A DNA stretch of 64,000 nt from Xanthocytophaga flava. Its GTDB lineage: Bacteria; Bacteroidota; Bacteroidia; Cytophagales; 172606-1. The notes beneath the pieces are model-generated. The model was not told the origin of the DNA. It was given only the letters and a program-made list of their open reading frames with translations, and did no database searches. Made by a program: the position numbers and the translations under genes. The stretch lies in NCBI GenBank assembly GCA_030068525.1, contig JASJOS010000003.1, positions 124,001-188,000 on the forward strand, written 5' to 3'. This document shows, one piece after another, positions 27,553 to 36,035 of the stretch. Position 1 is the first letter of the stretch. Every line of letters starts with the position of its first letter.

Positions 27553-27742
27553 CGGTAAAATGGTTAAAGGACATTCCTATTAATTAGAAGAAATGCACCC
27601 TCCTCTCCTTTAAAAGGATCTTTTAACAAATAGATATGCCTTTGATTTTTGAGTGAATTGACAAGTGTAGAACCTATCAAAGATTCATTTTAGGAAAGCA
27701 AGTTAGTTAGACACTCAATACACCTACTTTAACAAATAAGAT

Positions 27743-28318
27743 ATGAACAATGTACAGAGTCCTCAAAAAGAGTTGTTGGCAGAAGAAGCTGAACAACTTC
27801 TCAAAACATTGAAAACCCGTTTCGAGAAAAACATGGACCGTCATAAAGGTCTTGAGTGGGCTAAGGTGCAGGAAAAGCTGGAGGCCAATCCGGATAAACT
27901 GTGGTCACTTGACAAAATGGAACTAACGGGTGGAGAACCGGATGTGGTAGGATATGACCAAAACACAGGTGAGTACATTTTTTATGATTGCTCGCCTGAA
28001 ACGCCAAAAGGCCGCAGAAGCATCTGCTATGACCGGGCAGCATTAGAATCCAGAAAAGAGCACAAACCAGCAGATAGCGCTATGGATGTAGCCGAATCGA
28101 TGGGTATCGAAATGTTAACTGAACAAGAGTACCGGGAACTGCACAAATTTGGAAAGTTTGATGCAAAAACATCCAGCTGGGTAAAAACACCTGATGATAT
28201 TCGTGAACTTGGTGGAGCCCTCTACTGCGATTACCGTTATGGTAAAGTGTTCGTATACCACAATGGAGCAGAGTCATATTATGCAGCCAGAGGCTTCCGC
28301 GGATCACTGAGAGTCTAA
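27743..28318 (+). CDS. DUF4256 family protein
   Basis: A 191-residue cytoplasmic protein recognised as DUF4256 from its strongly conserved blocks: LKTRFEKNMDRHKGLEW, VQEKLEANPDKLWSLDKMELTGGEPDVVGYD, YDCSPETPKGRRSICYDRAALESRKE and the terminal YHNGAESYYAARGFRGSLRV. The family has no established function. It stands alone on the plus strand, with a repeat element of the 110-bp family 120 bases past its stop. Confidence 0.85.
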   Translation: MNNVQSPQKELLAEEAEQLLKTLKTRFEKNMDRHKGLEWAKVQEKLEANPDKLWSLDKMELTGGEPDVVGYDQNTGEYIFYDCSPETPKGRRSICYDRAALESRKEHKPADSAMDVAESMGIEMLTEQEYRELHKFGKFDAKTSSWVKTPDDIRELGGALYCDYRYGKVFVYHNGAESYYAARGFRGSLRV

Positions 28319-28438
28319 GGGTTGCATAGTATATGAAATAACTTATTTTAAGGTTAAAACTACTGGTTCGAACGTCCATTTTATGCTGTCAAAGTAAATT
28401 CTCTCCCTGCATTTCTGAAAGCATCTCATCTTTTTCCT

Positions 28439-28548
28439 GTCCTTCTGAAAGAATCTTGTGACAAATAGAGCCACCTTTGGTTTGTGAGAGAATTTACTCT
28501 CCAAAAGGAAAGGCCGCTTACATTCCCACCATATCTTTTCAGGAGGAC
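28439..28548 (-). repeat. 110-bp inverted-repeat element, copy 1 (inverted, degenerate arm)
   Basis: This copy begins with the intact terminal repeat GTCCTTCTGAAAGAATCTTG, continues through TGACAAATAGAGCC and the conserved interior (GGTTTGTGAGAG, CTCTCC, AAAGGCCGC) and ends in a weakened arm, TTTTCAGGAGGAC. It is reversed relative to the copies at 33627, 35761 and 56811. It lies between the convergent DUF4256 and coiled-coil genes. The rest of the 28319-28730 gap contains no credible gene; the frame at 28484-28762 is repeat sequence. Confidence 0.7.
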
Positions 28549-28669
28549 AGGGAAAGAGGGTAAAAGAAGGAGCACAGGAAGAAGAACTGTCCTTCCAGGA
28601 AGTGTGTTTCTGAGTGTTTTACTTAGCAGCAGTGAACCTCTTGGCTTTCCGGAAAAGCTACCTAAAACA

Positions 28670-28700
28670 AAAAGCCGTAGTCCAATAGACTATGGCTTTT
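28670..28700. terminator. Bidirectional hairpin terminator
   Basis: AAAAGCCGTAGTC at 28670-28682 pairs, with one G.T-type mismatch, with GACTATGGCTTTT at 28688-28700. Flanking A- and T-runs make it usable from both directions, between the convergent genes ending at 28318 and 28731. Confidence 0.65.
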
Positions 28701-28730
28701 CATATTCCACAAAACACTACCAGCTACGTA

Positions 28731-29147
28731 TTAAGCTGCCAGTGTTGCTTTGTGATTGGTGATCGCTGACATAGAGCCATCTATCACTGACAGGCGCTGC
28801 TCAATCTCATCTAGTTCCGATTCGCGTAACACTACCGCTGTGGTACCATATTGCAGCTTACGTTGTTGGGCAGTAAACAACTTGTATTCCGCCTTTACTT
28901 TTCGTGTCTCCATCTCCGTTTTAGTTGTGCCTTCAGGCAGCACAGCGATGATCGCAGTCAAAGAGTCTACTTCAGCTTCTGCTGAGGCTAAGGTAGCCTC
29001 AATATCGCTTGCCCGGTCTGAGGCGTTATCACGGTTACGGGTAGTCGCGATTTGCTTGTATTCCAGATCGCTTTTCAGGTCGCTGAGTTGGCCAAGTACT
29101 TTGTCGCAGTCAGCTTTGGTTGTCAATAAGGTTAATGTTAAGGCCAT
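28731..29147 (-). CDS. Coiled-coil hypothetical protein
   Basis: A 138-residue acidic and Lys-rich protein with no recognised family. Heptad-like spacing of Leu, Ile and Val runs through most of its length (LGQLSDLKSDLEYKQIA, IEATLASAEAEVDSLTAIIAVL, TRKVKAEYKLFTAQQRKL, SELDEIEQRLSVIDGSMSAI), suggesting a helical hairpin or bundle. No signal peptide or membrane segment. A 31-bp imperfect palindrome at 29250-29280 lies about 100 bases upstream of its ATG, and a hairpin terminator follows it. It may be a small structural or filament-like protein; function unknown. Confidence 0.65.
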   Translation of the reverse strand: MALTLTLLTTKADCDKVLGQLSDLKSDLEYKQIATTRNRDNASDRASDIEATLASAEAEVDSLTAIIAVLPEGTTKTEMETRKVKAEYKLFTAQQRKLQYGTTAVVLRESELDEIEQRLSVIDGSMSAITNHKATLAA

Positions 29148-29249
29148 ATGAATGTATAATTAGTTGTGTGTAACATAGAGTCACCAGTCAGTGTCCGGAC
29201 TACTTGCTGATTGACTTTACAAATATCGGCATTAAATACATGCGATTTT

Positions 29250-29280
29250 GAGCGTTGTTTTGATTATCAGAACTACGCTC
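29250..29280. promoter_or_regulatory. 31-bp imperfect palindrome upstream of the coiled-coil gene
   Basis: GAGCGTTGTT at 29250 and AACTACGCTC ending at 29280 form a near-perfect dyad around TGATTATCA, with two mismatched pairs. Its size and position, in the divergent gap between the genes starting at 29147 and 29550, suggest a dimeric regulator's operator. The rest of 29148-29549 shows no gene. Confidence 0.5.
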
Positions 29281-29549
29281 AAATGGTACATTATACTTAA
29301 TTATAGTTACTTTTATTCACCAGTGGTAGGTTTATATGCGTGGATTATCGGCAAATACTACATAGGAAAGAAAACAGTCGAAAGGAGAATTCTTTAAGAA
29401 AGGGTTATCCCTATTTTTGAAAGCAACTTTTTTACTGCTGAAGTCAGATTAGTAGTAAAAGCAGAGTGATAAAGCAATAACTTCAGGCTATAAGGACTGA
29501 ATAGTGCATTGTGACAACACATATAAACACACCAGATAAACGAATTACC

Positions 29550-30185
29550 ATGGGATTATTTAAACGGATCTTCGGCAAAGGAGATGCAGAGCTGGACAAA
29601 AGGGTTAACAACGAAGTTGAGCAAATAAAGTCTGGCCAGATTACCAAAATCTATCCTATCCTGAAGCCGGGCGACTGGGTTGGTATACAGGCAGGTGCAC
29701 TGAAACAAACGTTGTTAGGCACACAGGAACAGCCCGAACTGGTAGTTGCCTTTGGATATGATGCACCCACTAACTTTGTTTTTTTAATGCCTAATGACCT
29801 GGAGGGCAAAGATCCCGGTCAGGTACTGACTTCCGCCTACGAAAACCTGGAAGCGATAGAATCACCCTTCGAGTTCATTGGAAGTCTTGCTAACCAGGCA
29901 TTGGCTGCTTCGGGTAATGATTTTTCAAGCGAAAAGATTCTTTGCCAAAGCCATATGCTGGAAGCACACAAACTGCTACAGGCAGAGGAACTACTGGTGT
30001 CTATTCCAAGACGTACCTGTATGACAATTATTTCCAGACAAGCAGACAGAGATTCATTAGCTAAATTTGCCGCTATACACAACTATACCTGGCAGGACGA
30101 CTCTTATGGAAACGCCCCCATCATCAATGCGTTATTTATTGTCAAAGATGGATTGATTAGTGGTGTAATCTCTCTGGATAAGTAA
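29550..30185 (+). CDS. Conserved hypothetical protein (DUF1444-like, uncertain)
   Basis: About 211 residues from the ATG at 29550 (MGLFKRIFGKG), preferred over a GTG-type opening at 29511 because it begins with the MGLFxRIFG pattern common in small cytoplasmic proteins. It has an even alpha/beta composition, no signal peptide and no membrane segment. LLVSIPRRTCMTIISR and the closing NALFIVKDGLISGVISLDK look like conserved strands. I could not place it firmly in a family; the DUF1444 likeness is only an impression. It precedes two small membrane-protein genes on the same strand, 18 bases from the first, so they may form an operon. Confidence 0.7.
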   Translation: MGLFKRIFGKGDAELDKRVNNEVEQIKSGQITKIYPILKPGDWVGIQAGALKQTLLGTQEQPELVVAFGYDAPTNFVFLMPNDLEGKDPGQVLTSAYENLEAIESPFEFIGSLANQALAASGNDFSSEKILCQSHMLEAHKLLQAEELLVSIPRRTCMTIISRQADRDSLAKFAAIHNYTWQDDSYGNAPIINALFIVKDGLISGVISLDK

Positions 30186-30203
30186 TCAAGGGAGATTTAC
30201 ATT

Positions 30204-30800
30204 ATGCGACAAATACATGCCATTGTTATATGTTTTAATCTGCTTGTTATTGGGGTAGATCTTTACACAATTATAACCTATAAGCCTGAACCCTATAGTG
30301 GATTAGGTTTTATATATTTTACATTCTACTTTGGTTTACCCGCATTCTTCCTCGACCTGTTTATTATTATTTATTACTCTTATACCAAACAACCTAAAAA
30401 GCGATTGGGATATGGTGCTTTTTTTGCTCTGGTGCTTATTCTTCCAGTTGCTGCCTTCTTTGTTATAGAAAGTAGAGAGGGATGGTTACCTATATTTGTT
30501 AAAAATACAACAGATTATCCTCTCGAAAAACTTGAACTGCTAGCCAGAAACCAACAATACTTTCAAAAGGAGAAGTTATATCCTTCTGATCAGATCGACT
30601 TTAATTGCAAATGCCTATATCCTAGCACAGAAGAAAGTGATACATTAGGTATTGAATTGTTTTACGAGATTGATGGTACAAAAAAAAGATTACTTCTGGA
30701 AGGTAAGGGAAGTGCTGTTTTTGCAGATAAACTTATGATTCAGATACTAGATAAAGATCATGCTACTGTGAATGGACAAGATGCGTTACTGTATCCCTAG
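30204..30800 (+). CDS. Hypothetical membrane protein
   Basis: A 198-residue protein with three hydrophobic segments (about 4-22, 34-56, 70-88) followed by a soluble C-terminal domain of about 110 residues with Ile/Leu-Glu alternations (YPLEKLELLARNQQYFQKEKLYPSDQIDFNCKC). The tail reads like a beta-sandwich that would face the periplasm or the cytoplasm, depending on topology. No known family recognised. It starts 18 bases after the preceding gene. Confidence 0.65.
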   Translation: MRQIHAIVICFNLLVIGVDLYTIITYKPEPYSGLGFIYFTFYFGLPAFFLDLFIIIYYSYTKQPKKRLGYGAFFALVLILPVAAFFVIESREGWLPIFVKNTTDYPLEKLELLARNQQYFQKEKLYPSDQIDFNCKCLYPSTEESDTLGIELFYEIDGTKKRLLLEGKGSAVFADKLMIQILDKDHATVNGQDALLYP

Positions 30801-30867
30801 TTATCTTTTCCTTAGGTCACTTTGCATCCATAAATACATTAAGTGATACAAAGTGTACCAGTACAAA

Positions 30868-31536
30868 ATGAAGCGATATACCCTATTACTTACTTATAAA
30901 GCGACCTATTTTATCCAGTTGTTTTTAACAATCCTCCTTTCTATGCCTTTGGTGGTTGTGGTCCTGGCTTTACTCCGATTTTTGTTCAAATTGGATGAAT
31001 GGGTGGCAATTGGCATTTATACGTTAGTAGTTTTTGCTATTCTGAAGTACACCAAATCATGGATTCATAGAAAAGCGGAGATTTCTTTGGATTCACATGA
31101 AATGACAATACAGATGGAGAAATACCTGTTCTTTTCTGAAAAAATGGTGACGTTCAGGTGGGAAGAACTGGCTGAATATAAATACCAGAATGATCAATAC
31201 TTTGAGCTATTCAAACTAAAGTTCAAAAATGGTAAGACCCTTACCTTAACCAGAGAGACGGGTGAAAAAGATGACTTTGCACATTTTCTGAAGAAGTTTA
31301 AAAAGCTGATAGCTGCACATACTAATTACTTCCCGGAAAGAGAGCCAATACGTGCACAGAAAACTTTTTACGAAACCCGAGCAGGACTTGTCGCTGCCTT
31401 TGTTCTGGCGTTCATTCTGCTTGCTATCCCTATTACCTCATGCTTTACTCAAAGATGGCCTGCAATAGGTAATATGCTTATCTTGTATAGTGGAAGTTTT
31501 GCTTTTATCTACAGAGTGTATAGTGCACGAAACTAA
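30868..31536 (+). CDS. Hypothetical membrane protein with PH-like central part
   Basis: A protein of about 222 residues from the ATG at 30868 (a GTG at 30853 is also open). Two transmembrane segments lie near the N-terminus (about 15-40 and 45-62) and two at the C-terminus (about 165-190 and 200-218). The middle (about 70-150: ISLDSHEMTIQMEKYLFFSEKMVTFRWEELAEYKYQNDQYFELFKLKFKNGKTLTL) has the strand rhythm of bacterial PH-like membrane proteins. Function unknown. Third gene of a possible small operon. Confidence 0.65.
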   Translation: MKRYTLLLTYKATYFIQLFLTILLSMPLVVVVLALLRFLFKLDEWVAIGIYTLVVFAILKYTKSWIHRKAEISLDSHEMTIQMEKYLFFSEKMVTFRWEELAEYKYQNDQYFELFKLKFKNGKTLTLTRETGEKDDFAHFLKKFKKLIAAHTNYFPEREPIRAQKTFYETRAGLVAAFVLAFILLAIPITSCFTQRWPAIGNMLILYSGSFAFIYRVYSARN

Positions 31537-31602
31537 ACCAGGGTGTTCCAGATATGGCAGTAAGTGGTAAGTAGTATACATCTCTACCAACCTAAACCCT
31601 TA

Positions 31603-31986
31603 TCAGAGAGTAGCAGCTTTCTTTGCTTCATAGTCTTTTAGCTGCTTTTTGGTGGCCCGTCCTTTCCAGCTTATTTCCAGAATCTCAGTAAGGAGGGCTT
31701 TGTTGTAGTTGTGCAGCCACATTGCAATATAGGGATAAGCCTTAAAATGGTCGGGTAAGTGAAAAATCTCCGGGTGGCTGTCCAGGTATTTGTCTCTTTC
31801 CTCAAATCCGATCCGAATAGAGATAAACTCTCCACTGTCGTGAAGGCGACACATAAGTTTTCCGCGAACCGTTACCGAAGGTGTACCTTCATGAGAAATG
31901 CCTTCTTCTGTGTCAGGGAAGGTTAAGGCAACAGCCTTCACCGGATCAAAATCGGCGTAGTTAAATTTTTGTCGCTGGTCTTTCAT
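31603..31986 (-). CDS. MmcQ/YjbR family protein
   Basis: A 127-residue protein matching the YjbR/MmcQ family (CyaY-like fold): AVALTFPDTEEGISHEGTPSVTVRGKLMCRL and the C-terminal LTEILEISWKGRATKKQLKDYEA. The family binds DNA in structural work, but its cellular role is unclear. Its ATG overlaps the stop of the upstream VOC gene by one base, so the two are translationally linked. Confidence 0.85.
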   Translation of the reverse strand: MKDQRQKFNYADFDPVKAVALTFPDTEEGISHEGTPSVTVRGKLMCRLHDSGEFISIRIGFEERDKYLDSHPEIFHLPDHFKAYPYIAMWLHNYNKALLTEILEISWKGRATKKQLKDYEAKKAATL

Positions 31987-32381
31987 CAGTATGCGGGATG
32001 GGTTTGTGTACTTACTGCCCAGTAGTTGCCTGCTATGTCATAAAACGAACCACGGGTGTCTGGATCTCCTTCTTTATTGACAGGCTTCTCGATGGTCTGA
32101 CAACCATTGTCTATGGCTAACTGAAAGGTACTGAATACATCTGACACATAGATATGCAGCATGGTTTTGTTAGCAGCATAGTTGTCTGTACTGTTGCTGA
32201 TCATAAGCACAGTATCGTCAAGCCGCAGTTCTATATGAGCAATCTTGCCGTCTTCACGGTCAAAGCGTCTTAGAGTAGTGGCATCAAAGATTGTGGTAAG
32301 CTGATCTACCAGTTTTTGGGCATCATCAACAATGAGGTATGGAGCAAGAGAAGTGTATGTGTCAGGTTTGTAGGTGGTCAT
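31986..32381 (-). CDS. VOC/glyoxalase-like protein (PhnB type)
   Basis: The start is set at the ATG at 32381 (MTTYKPDTYTSLAPYLIVDDAQ), which matches the family N-terminus; 25 further open codons reach 32456 but look non-coding. About 131 residues with paired beta-alpha-beta-beta-beta modules: IAHIELRLDDTVLMISNS and the terminal GSFYDIAGNYWAVSTQ. Metal residues of true glyoxalases are not all apparent, and the family often binds antibiotics or other small molecules. Coupled to the MmcQ-like gene. Confidence 0.8.
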   Translation of the reverse strand: MTTYKPDTYTSLAPYLIVDDAQKLVDQLTTIFDATTLRRFDREDGKIAHIELRLDDTVLMISNSTDNYAANKTMLHIYVSDVFSTFQLAIDNGCQTIEKPVNKEGDPDTRGSFYDIAGNYWAVSTQTHPAY

Positions 32382-32596
32382 GTTGTGTGGTAAGTGCTGG
32401 TTGTGTGATTTAAGAGTAGTAATCTGGCAATGGTTTAGTGCTAGGTCTTTAATCAAAGATAGGTGCAGTGTGTAGGATTTGCAAGCGGTTAAACACCTTC
32501 ATTTTGGAAAAATCCCGAAATGCTATTCCTTTATAGTTAGGTTACTATATTTGAGCAAGTCTGATTTATCTTCGGATATACATTTACTGACAATAC

Positions 32597-33565
32597 ATGC
32601 AACAAAAAAATTATTCTTACAGGGTTCTCTATTCCCAGAAATATGAAGAAGCACTAACATTAGCCCATACCCACAAACTTATTCGGTGGTATGTCAAAGC
32701 AGAGCCTCTATGGCTTTCTGAAGAAGTATTTGAATATTCTATAGAGCTACGTCCTATGGATGAGGATAGATTTATGATTCTGAATCAGAAGGATTGCATT
32801 ATTGAGATTCGTAGATGGATAACAGGAAAGTTGCTTCAAACTTTTCAGATTCCCGAAAATCCTGATCGGCAACTAGCAGATGCAGTTTACTTACCCAAAC
32901 ATCAGTATATCATTGCTGGAGGAGGCTGGGATACGTTGTATTTTATTGATCTGCAGACGGGTCTTATTACCAGAGCATATGAAGCACAGGAGACATTTGA
33001 ATACATAACCTATCTCTCAGTAAATGACGATGAAACACTATTGACACATTCAGACATTAATATGTTTAATTGTTTTCATCTTCGTAGTATTGATTTTGAA
33101 AATAAAAAATTAACCCCTGCGGGTCGGTTTGATGGAGATCTCAGGTGCCATAGGGATGTCATAAAATTTATCCCTGGATCTCCATCTTTTGTGCATGTTT
33201 GGATGGATATGTATCGTAAACAAGTAATTACCTGCTGGCGATATGAGGAAAATACATTGCATAAAGAATGGGAGCATCGACTGCCGATGATTTTTCATGA
33301 ACATACACTACAGGATGAATGGAGAAGTGGCTTATCGGTAGATTACAATATTATCGTAGGAGCAGGACAACATCTACTAGAAGTGGCCTCTCCTAGGTTA
33401 GAAGAGAGGATTGCCAAACACTGGATTTTGCCAGATCTGATACAGGATATAGAGAGCATTCCACGATCTGGCTTTATTTTACTGGCTACAGAAAAGGGAC
33501 TCATAAAATGGGATACCAACCAACCAGCAACACGGAATGTCCGCATTAAACTTGAACCTTTGTAA
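32597..33565 (+). CDS. Hypothetical WD40/YVTN-like propeller protein
   Basis: A 322-residue cytoplasmic protein without signal peptide. Repeated units with a strand-turn pattern such as IIEIRRWITGKLLQTFQIP, IIAGGGWDTLYFIDLQTGLITRAYEA, LLTHSDINMFNCFHLRSIDF and ILLATEKGLIKWDTNQ suggest a beta-propeller that binds a partner protein rather than an enzyme. No named family identified. It stands alone; the 359 bases after it hold a copy of the 110-bp repeat element. Confidence 0.65.
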   Translation: MQQKNYSYRVLYSQKYEEALTLAHTHKLIRWYVKAEPLWLSEEVFEYSIELRPMDEDRFMILNQKDCIIEIRRWITGKLLQTFQIPENPDRQLADAVYLPKHQYIIAGGGWDTLYFIDLQTGLITRAYEAQETFEYITYLSVNDDETLLTHSDINMFNCFHLRSIDFENKKLTPAGRFDGDLRCHRDVIKFIPGSPSFVHVWMDMYRKQVITCWRYEENTLHKEWEHRLPMIFHEHTLQDEWRSGLSVDYNIIVGAGQHLLEVASPRLEERIAKHWILPDLIQDIESIPRSGFILLATEKGLIKWDTNQPATRNVRIKLEPL

Positions 33566-33626
33566 TTTTGAGTCAAGCAGAATTCTCTCTTATCTATCCT
33601 CTGAAAGGAATACTTTTCCCATTTTT

Positions 33627-33759
33627 GTCCTCCTGAAAGGAACTTCCCGCTGTTGTCGGGACAGGCGTGACAAGGCCGGCGGCCTCTGGATTTGGAAATA
33701 CTTATTTTTCTCACAAACCAAGCATGGCTCTATTTGTCACAAGATTCTTACAGAAGTAC
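33627..33759 (+). repeat. 110-bp inverted-repeat element, copy 2 (with 23-base insertion)
   Basis: GTCCTCCTGAAAGGAAC opens the left arm, which is interrupted by a small palindrome-rich insert (TCCCGCTGTTGTCGGGACAGG); the interior GGCCGGCGGCC and CTCACAAACCAAGC and the right arm TTTGTCACAAGATTCTTACAG are recognisable. Extra half-sites (CCTCTGAAAGG at 33597 and TTTCAGGAGGAC at 33803) flank it. It fills the gap 33566-33924; frames at 33537-33928 are repeat sequence. Confidence 0.7.
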
Positions 33760-33924
33760 AAAGAGGGGTGTGTTTTTTCCAGACGGGCAGATGGGGAGTT
33801 TCTTTCAGGAGGACAGGAAAGGGATTTCGTCTTTCAGGAGGGCTGTCAGTATGGATAAACAAGTAAGTCATTATGTTGTAAAAGGTAATAGCAATTCAAA
33901 GTTTGATTTTGTTAACTTTGTAGA

Positions 33925-34803
33925 ATGAGCAATGCAACGATAACCGAGCTTCCGGGATATATTACGGCAGATCTGCAACGGAAAGGATTTAAGGTTCACG
34001 AAATTTTAGAGACTGTAGATATCTCGCAATCCCATCGCAGAAGGGACTACTATAAGATCGTGCTGGCAACAGGCAATATGACCATTTACTATGGGGATCA
34101 AGTCCTGGATATTAACGATACTTTCCTGTTTTTCAGTAATCCCCATATCCCTCATGCAGTTGTCCATCATACAGAGCAGAAGAAGGGGTATGCCTGTATT
34201 TTTACGGAAGCGTTTATGGCTGGCAGGGATCGTGAACTTTTACAAAACTCTCCTTTGTTTCGGGTTGGCACAACGCCTCTCTTTTTCCTAACTAAAGACC
34301 AGACGGCCTTTCTGACAAGCATTTACCAGAAAATGCTTGCTGTACACAATAGTCCTTATGACTATAAAGATGAATTAATCAGAAATTGTATAGAACTGAT
34401 TATTCATGAAGCGCTACAGATGCAGCCAGTGCCTAATGGACTAACACAACGAAATGCAGCGTCACGGATTGCCTGGCTATTTATGGAATTGCTCGAAAGG
34501 CAATTTCCTATTGAAAGTCCCAAAGATCCGCTCCGCTTACGTACCGCTCAGGACTTTGCAGAATCGTTGTCTGTGCATATTAACTACCTCAATCGATTAG
34601 TGAAGGAAGTAACTGGCAAGCCTACCTCTGTACATATCGCTGAACGGATTGCCACAGAAGCTAAGGCACTATTGCAGCATAGTAACTGGAGTGTGGCAGA
34701 CATCGCCTATGGACTGGGATTTGAGTATACTACTTATTTTAATAACTACTTCAAACGGGTAACAGGTGCTACGCCCAACTCTTTCCGGAAGAAGAAAGTT
34801 TGA
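33925..34803 (+). CDS. AraC-family transcriptional regulator
   Basis: A 292-residue regulator: N-terminal cupin-like sensor (about 30-120, with YKIVLATGNMTIYYGDQVLDINDTFLFFSNPHIPHAV) and C-terminal double HTH (about 185-290, LSVHINYLNRLVKEVTGKPTSVHIAERI, SVADIAYGLGFEYTTYFNNYFKRVTGATPNSFRKKK). A TAACTTTG lies just before the ATG and may be its -7 element, though no well-spaced TTG was found. It precedes an SDR gene on the same strand by 124 bases, which it probably controls. Confidence 0.88.
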   Translation: MSNATITELPGYITADLQRKGFKVHEILETVDISQSHRRRDYYKIVLATGNMTIYYGDQVLDINDTFLFFSNPHIPHAVVHHTEQKKGYACIFTEAFMAGRDRELLQNSPLFRVGTTPLFFLTKDQTAFLTSIYQKMLAVHNSPYDYKDELIRNCIELIIHEALQMQPVPNGLTQRNAASRIAWLFMELLERQFPIESPKDPLRLRTAQDFAESLSVHINYLNRLVKEVTGKPTSVHIAERIATEAKALLQHSNWSVADIAYGLGFEYTTYFNNYFKRVTGATPNSFRKKKV

Positions 34804-34927
34804 TTCTCATACTTTTTGGTTTGATTCTCTTTTAACAAAGACCCGCCAAACAGAGACCTTTGTATGTATAAATAATTGAAGAGGACGGTCACGAAGGCCA
34901 CTCTGTTATACATTACATACGAAAACC

Positions 34928-35665
34928 ATGAAAAAAGCATTGATTACCGGAGCCAATAAGAGTATTGGTTTTGAAGCTGCCCGCCAGTTATTACAACAAG
35001 GATATTATGTGTACCTGGGTAGCCGTAGTTTAGCAAATGGCCAGGAAGCTGTCGAGAAGCTGAAAGCCGAAGGATTACACGAAGTCGAAGCCATTCAGTT
35101 AGATGTAAGTGATCCGGAATCCGTAAAGGCAGCCCGTGCCGCAGTAGGTGAAAAAACAGAGGTGCTGGATGTGCTGATCAATAATGCAGGCATCAACGGA
35201 GGCCGGCCACAAAACGCTCTTACAGCAAGCCTGGAGCAATTTAAAGCAGTATATGATACCAATGTGTTTGGAGTAGTACTGGTAACTCAGGCATTTATAG
35301 ACCTGTTGCAGAAGTCGCCTGAGCCTCGCATTGTGAATGTAACCTCAGGGATGGGTTCACTTACCCTTCACAATGATCCTACCTGGAAGTATTATCACAA
35401 TAAGGGTGCAGTGTACCACTCCTCAAAAGCGGCACTGAACATGTATACGGTTGTGCTGGCATACGAACTGCGTGATACAGCATTTAAAGTAAACATGGTT
35501 GATCCTGGCTTCACTGCTACTGATTTTAACCAACATCGGGGTACGGGTACGGTTGAGGAAGCAGGCAAACGTGTGGTAAAATACGCCGTTCTTGACGCCA
35601 ACGGCCCAACCGGAAAGTTTGTCAGTGAAGAAAACAACCCTGAAACAGGAGAAATTCCGTGGTAA
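34928..35665 (+). CDS. SDR-family oxidoreductase
   Basis: A 245-residue classical short-chain dehydrogenase: TGANKSIGFEAARQL (8-22) binds the cofactor, NNAGIN follows, with Ser in VTSGMGS and the catalytic YHSSKAALNMYT. The Arg in LGSRS after the second strand suggests NADPH preference. It resembles carbonyl reductases. Likely regulated by the adjacent AraC protein. Substrate unknown. A repeat element lies about 95 bases past its stop. Confidence 0.88.
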   Translation: MKKALITGANKSIGFEAARQLLQQGYYVYLGSRSLANGQEAVEKLKAEGLHEVEAIQLDVSDPESVKAARAAVGEKTEVLDVLINNAGINGGRPQNALTASLEQFKAVYDTNVFGVVLVTQAFIDLLQKSPEPRIVNVTSGMGSLTLHNDPTWKYYHNKGAVYHSSKAALNMYTVVLAYELRDTAFKVNMVDPGFTATDFNQHRGTGTVEEAGKRVVKYAVLDANGPTGKFVSEENNPETGEIPW

Positions 35666-35760
35666 GCTTGGCTATTGGATGGCATTAATACATCCGTATA
35701 ATGCGGCTCTTTGAAGTAGAATACTCCGAAGAACCAACTCAGGAGAAACATTCTTTCTTT

Positions 35761-35870
35761 GTCCTCCAGAAAAGATCTTGTGACAAAACCGACGGCCTTT
35801 GGATTAGAGAGTATTTTTTTCTCAGATACCAAACGCGGCACTATTTGTCACAAGGTTCTTTCAGAAGGAC
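35761..35870 (+). repeat. 110-bp inverted-repeat element, copy 3
   Basis: A nearly complete copy: GTCCTCCAGAAAAGATCTTG opens, followed by TGACAAAACCGACGGCCTTTGG, a TCTCAGATACCAA interior, and the right arm TATTTGTCACAAGGTTCTTT ending CAGAAGGAC. It lies between the convergent SDR and epimerase genes. The frame at 35701-35994 is repeat sequence. Confidence 0.75.
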
Positions 35871-35923
35871 AGAAGGACAGAAAGATAGTCTAGTCCTTAG
35901 GTGGGGGATAAAGCTTTTCCCAT

Positions 35924-35982
35924 CGTTGGTGTTATTCACCAACGACCTCTTTCCCACCGTTCATGTTGGTGATAATACCAAC
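35924..35982. repeat. Tandem GTTGGTG palindromes (REP-like)
   Basis: CGTTGGTG (35924-35931) pairs with CACCAACG (35937-35944), and 20 bases later GTTGGT (35965-35970) pairs with ACCAAC (35977-35982). The two small hairpins share sequence and lie 54 bases past copy 3 of the 110-bp element, in the same convergent gap. Confidence 0.65.
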
Positions 35983-36035
35983 CTGGGGACATAATAGGAA
36001 GGCTGTGAGGGGATAAAACTCTTATTATACCTCCC

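Noticed and set aside
33537-33928. Three overlapping plus-strand frames
   Set aside because: They cover repeat copy 2 and its half-sites. Similar peptides (SCDKTGG, ALFVTRF) recur at other copies only because the repeat recurs.
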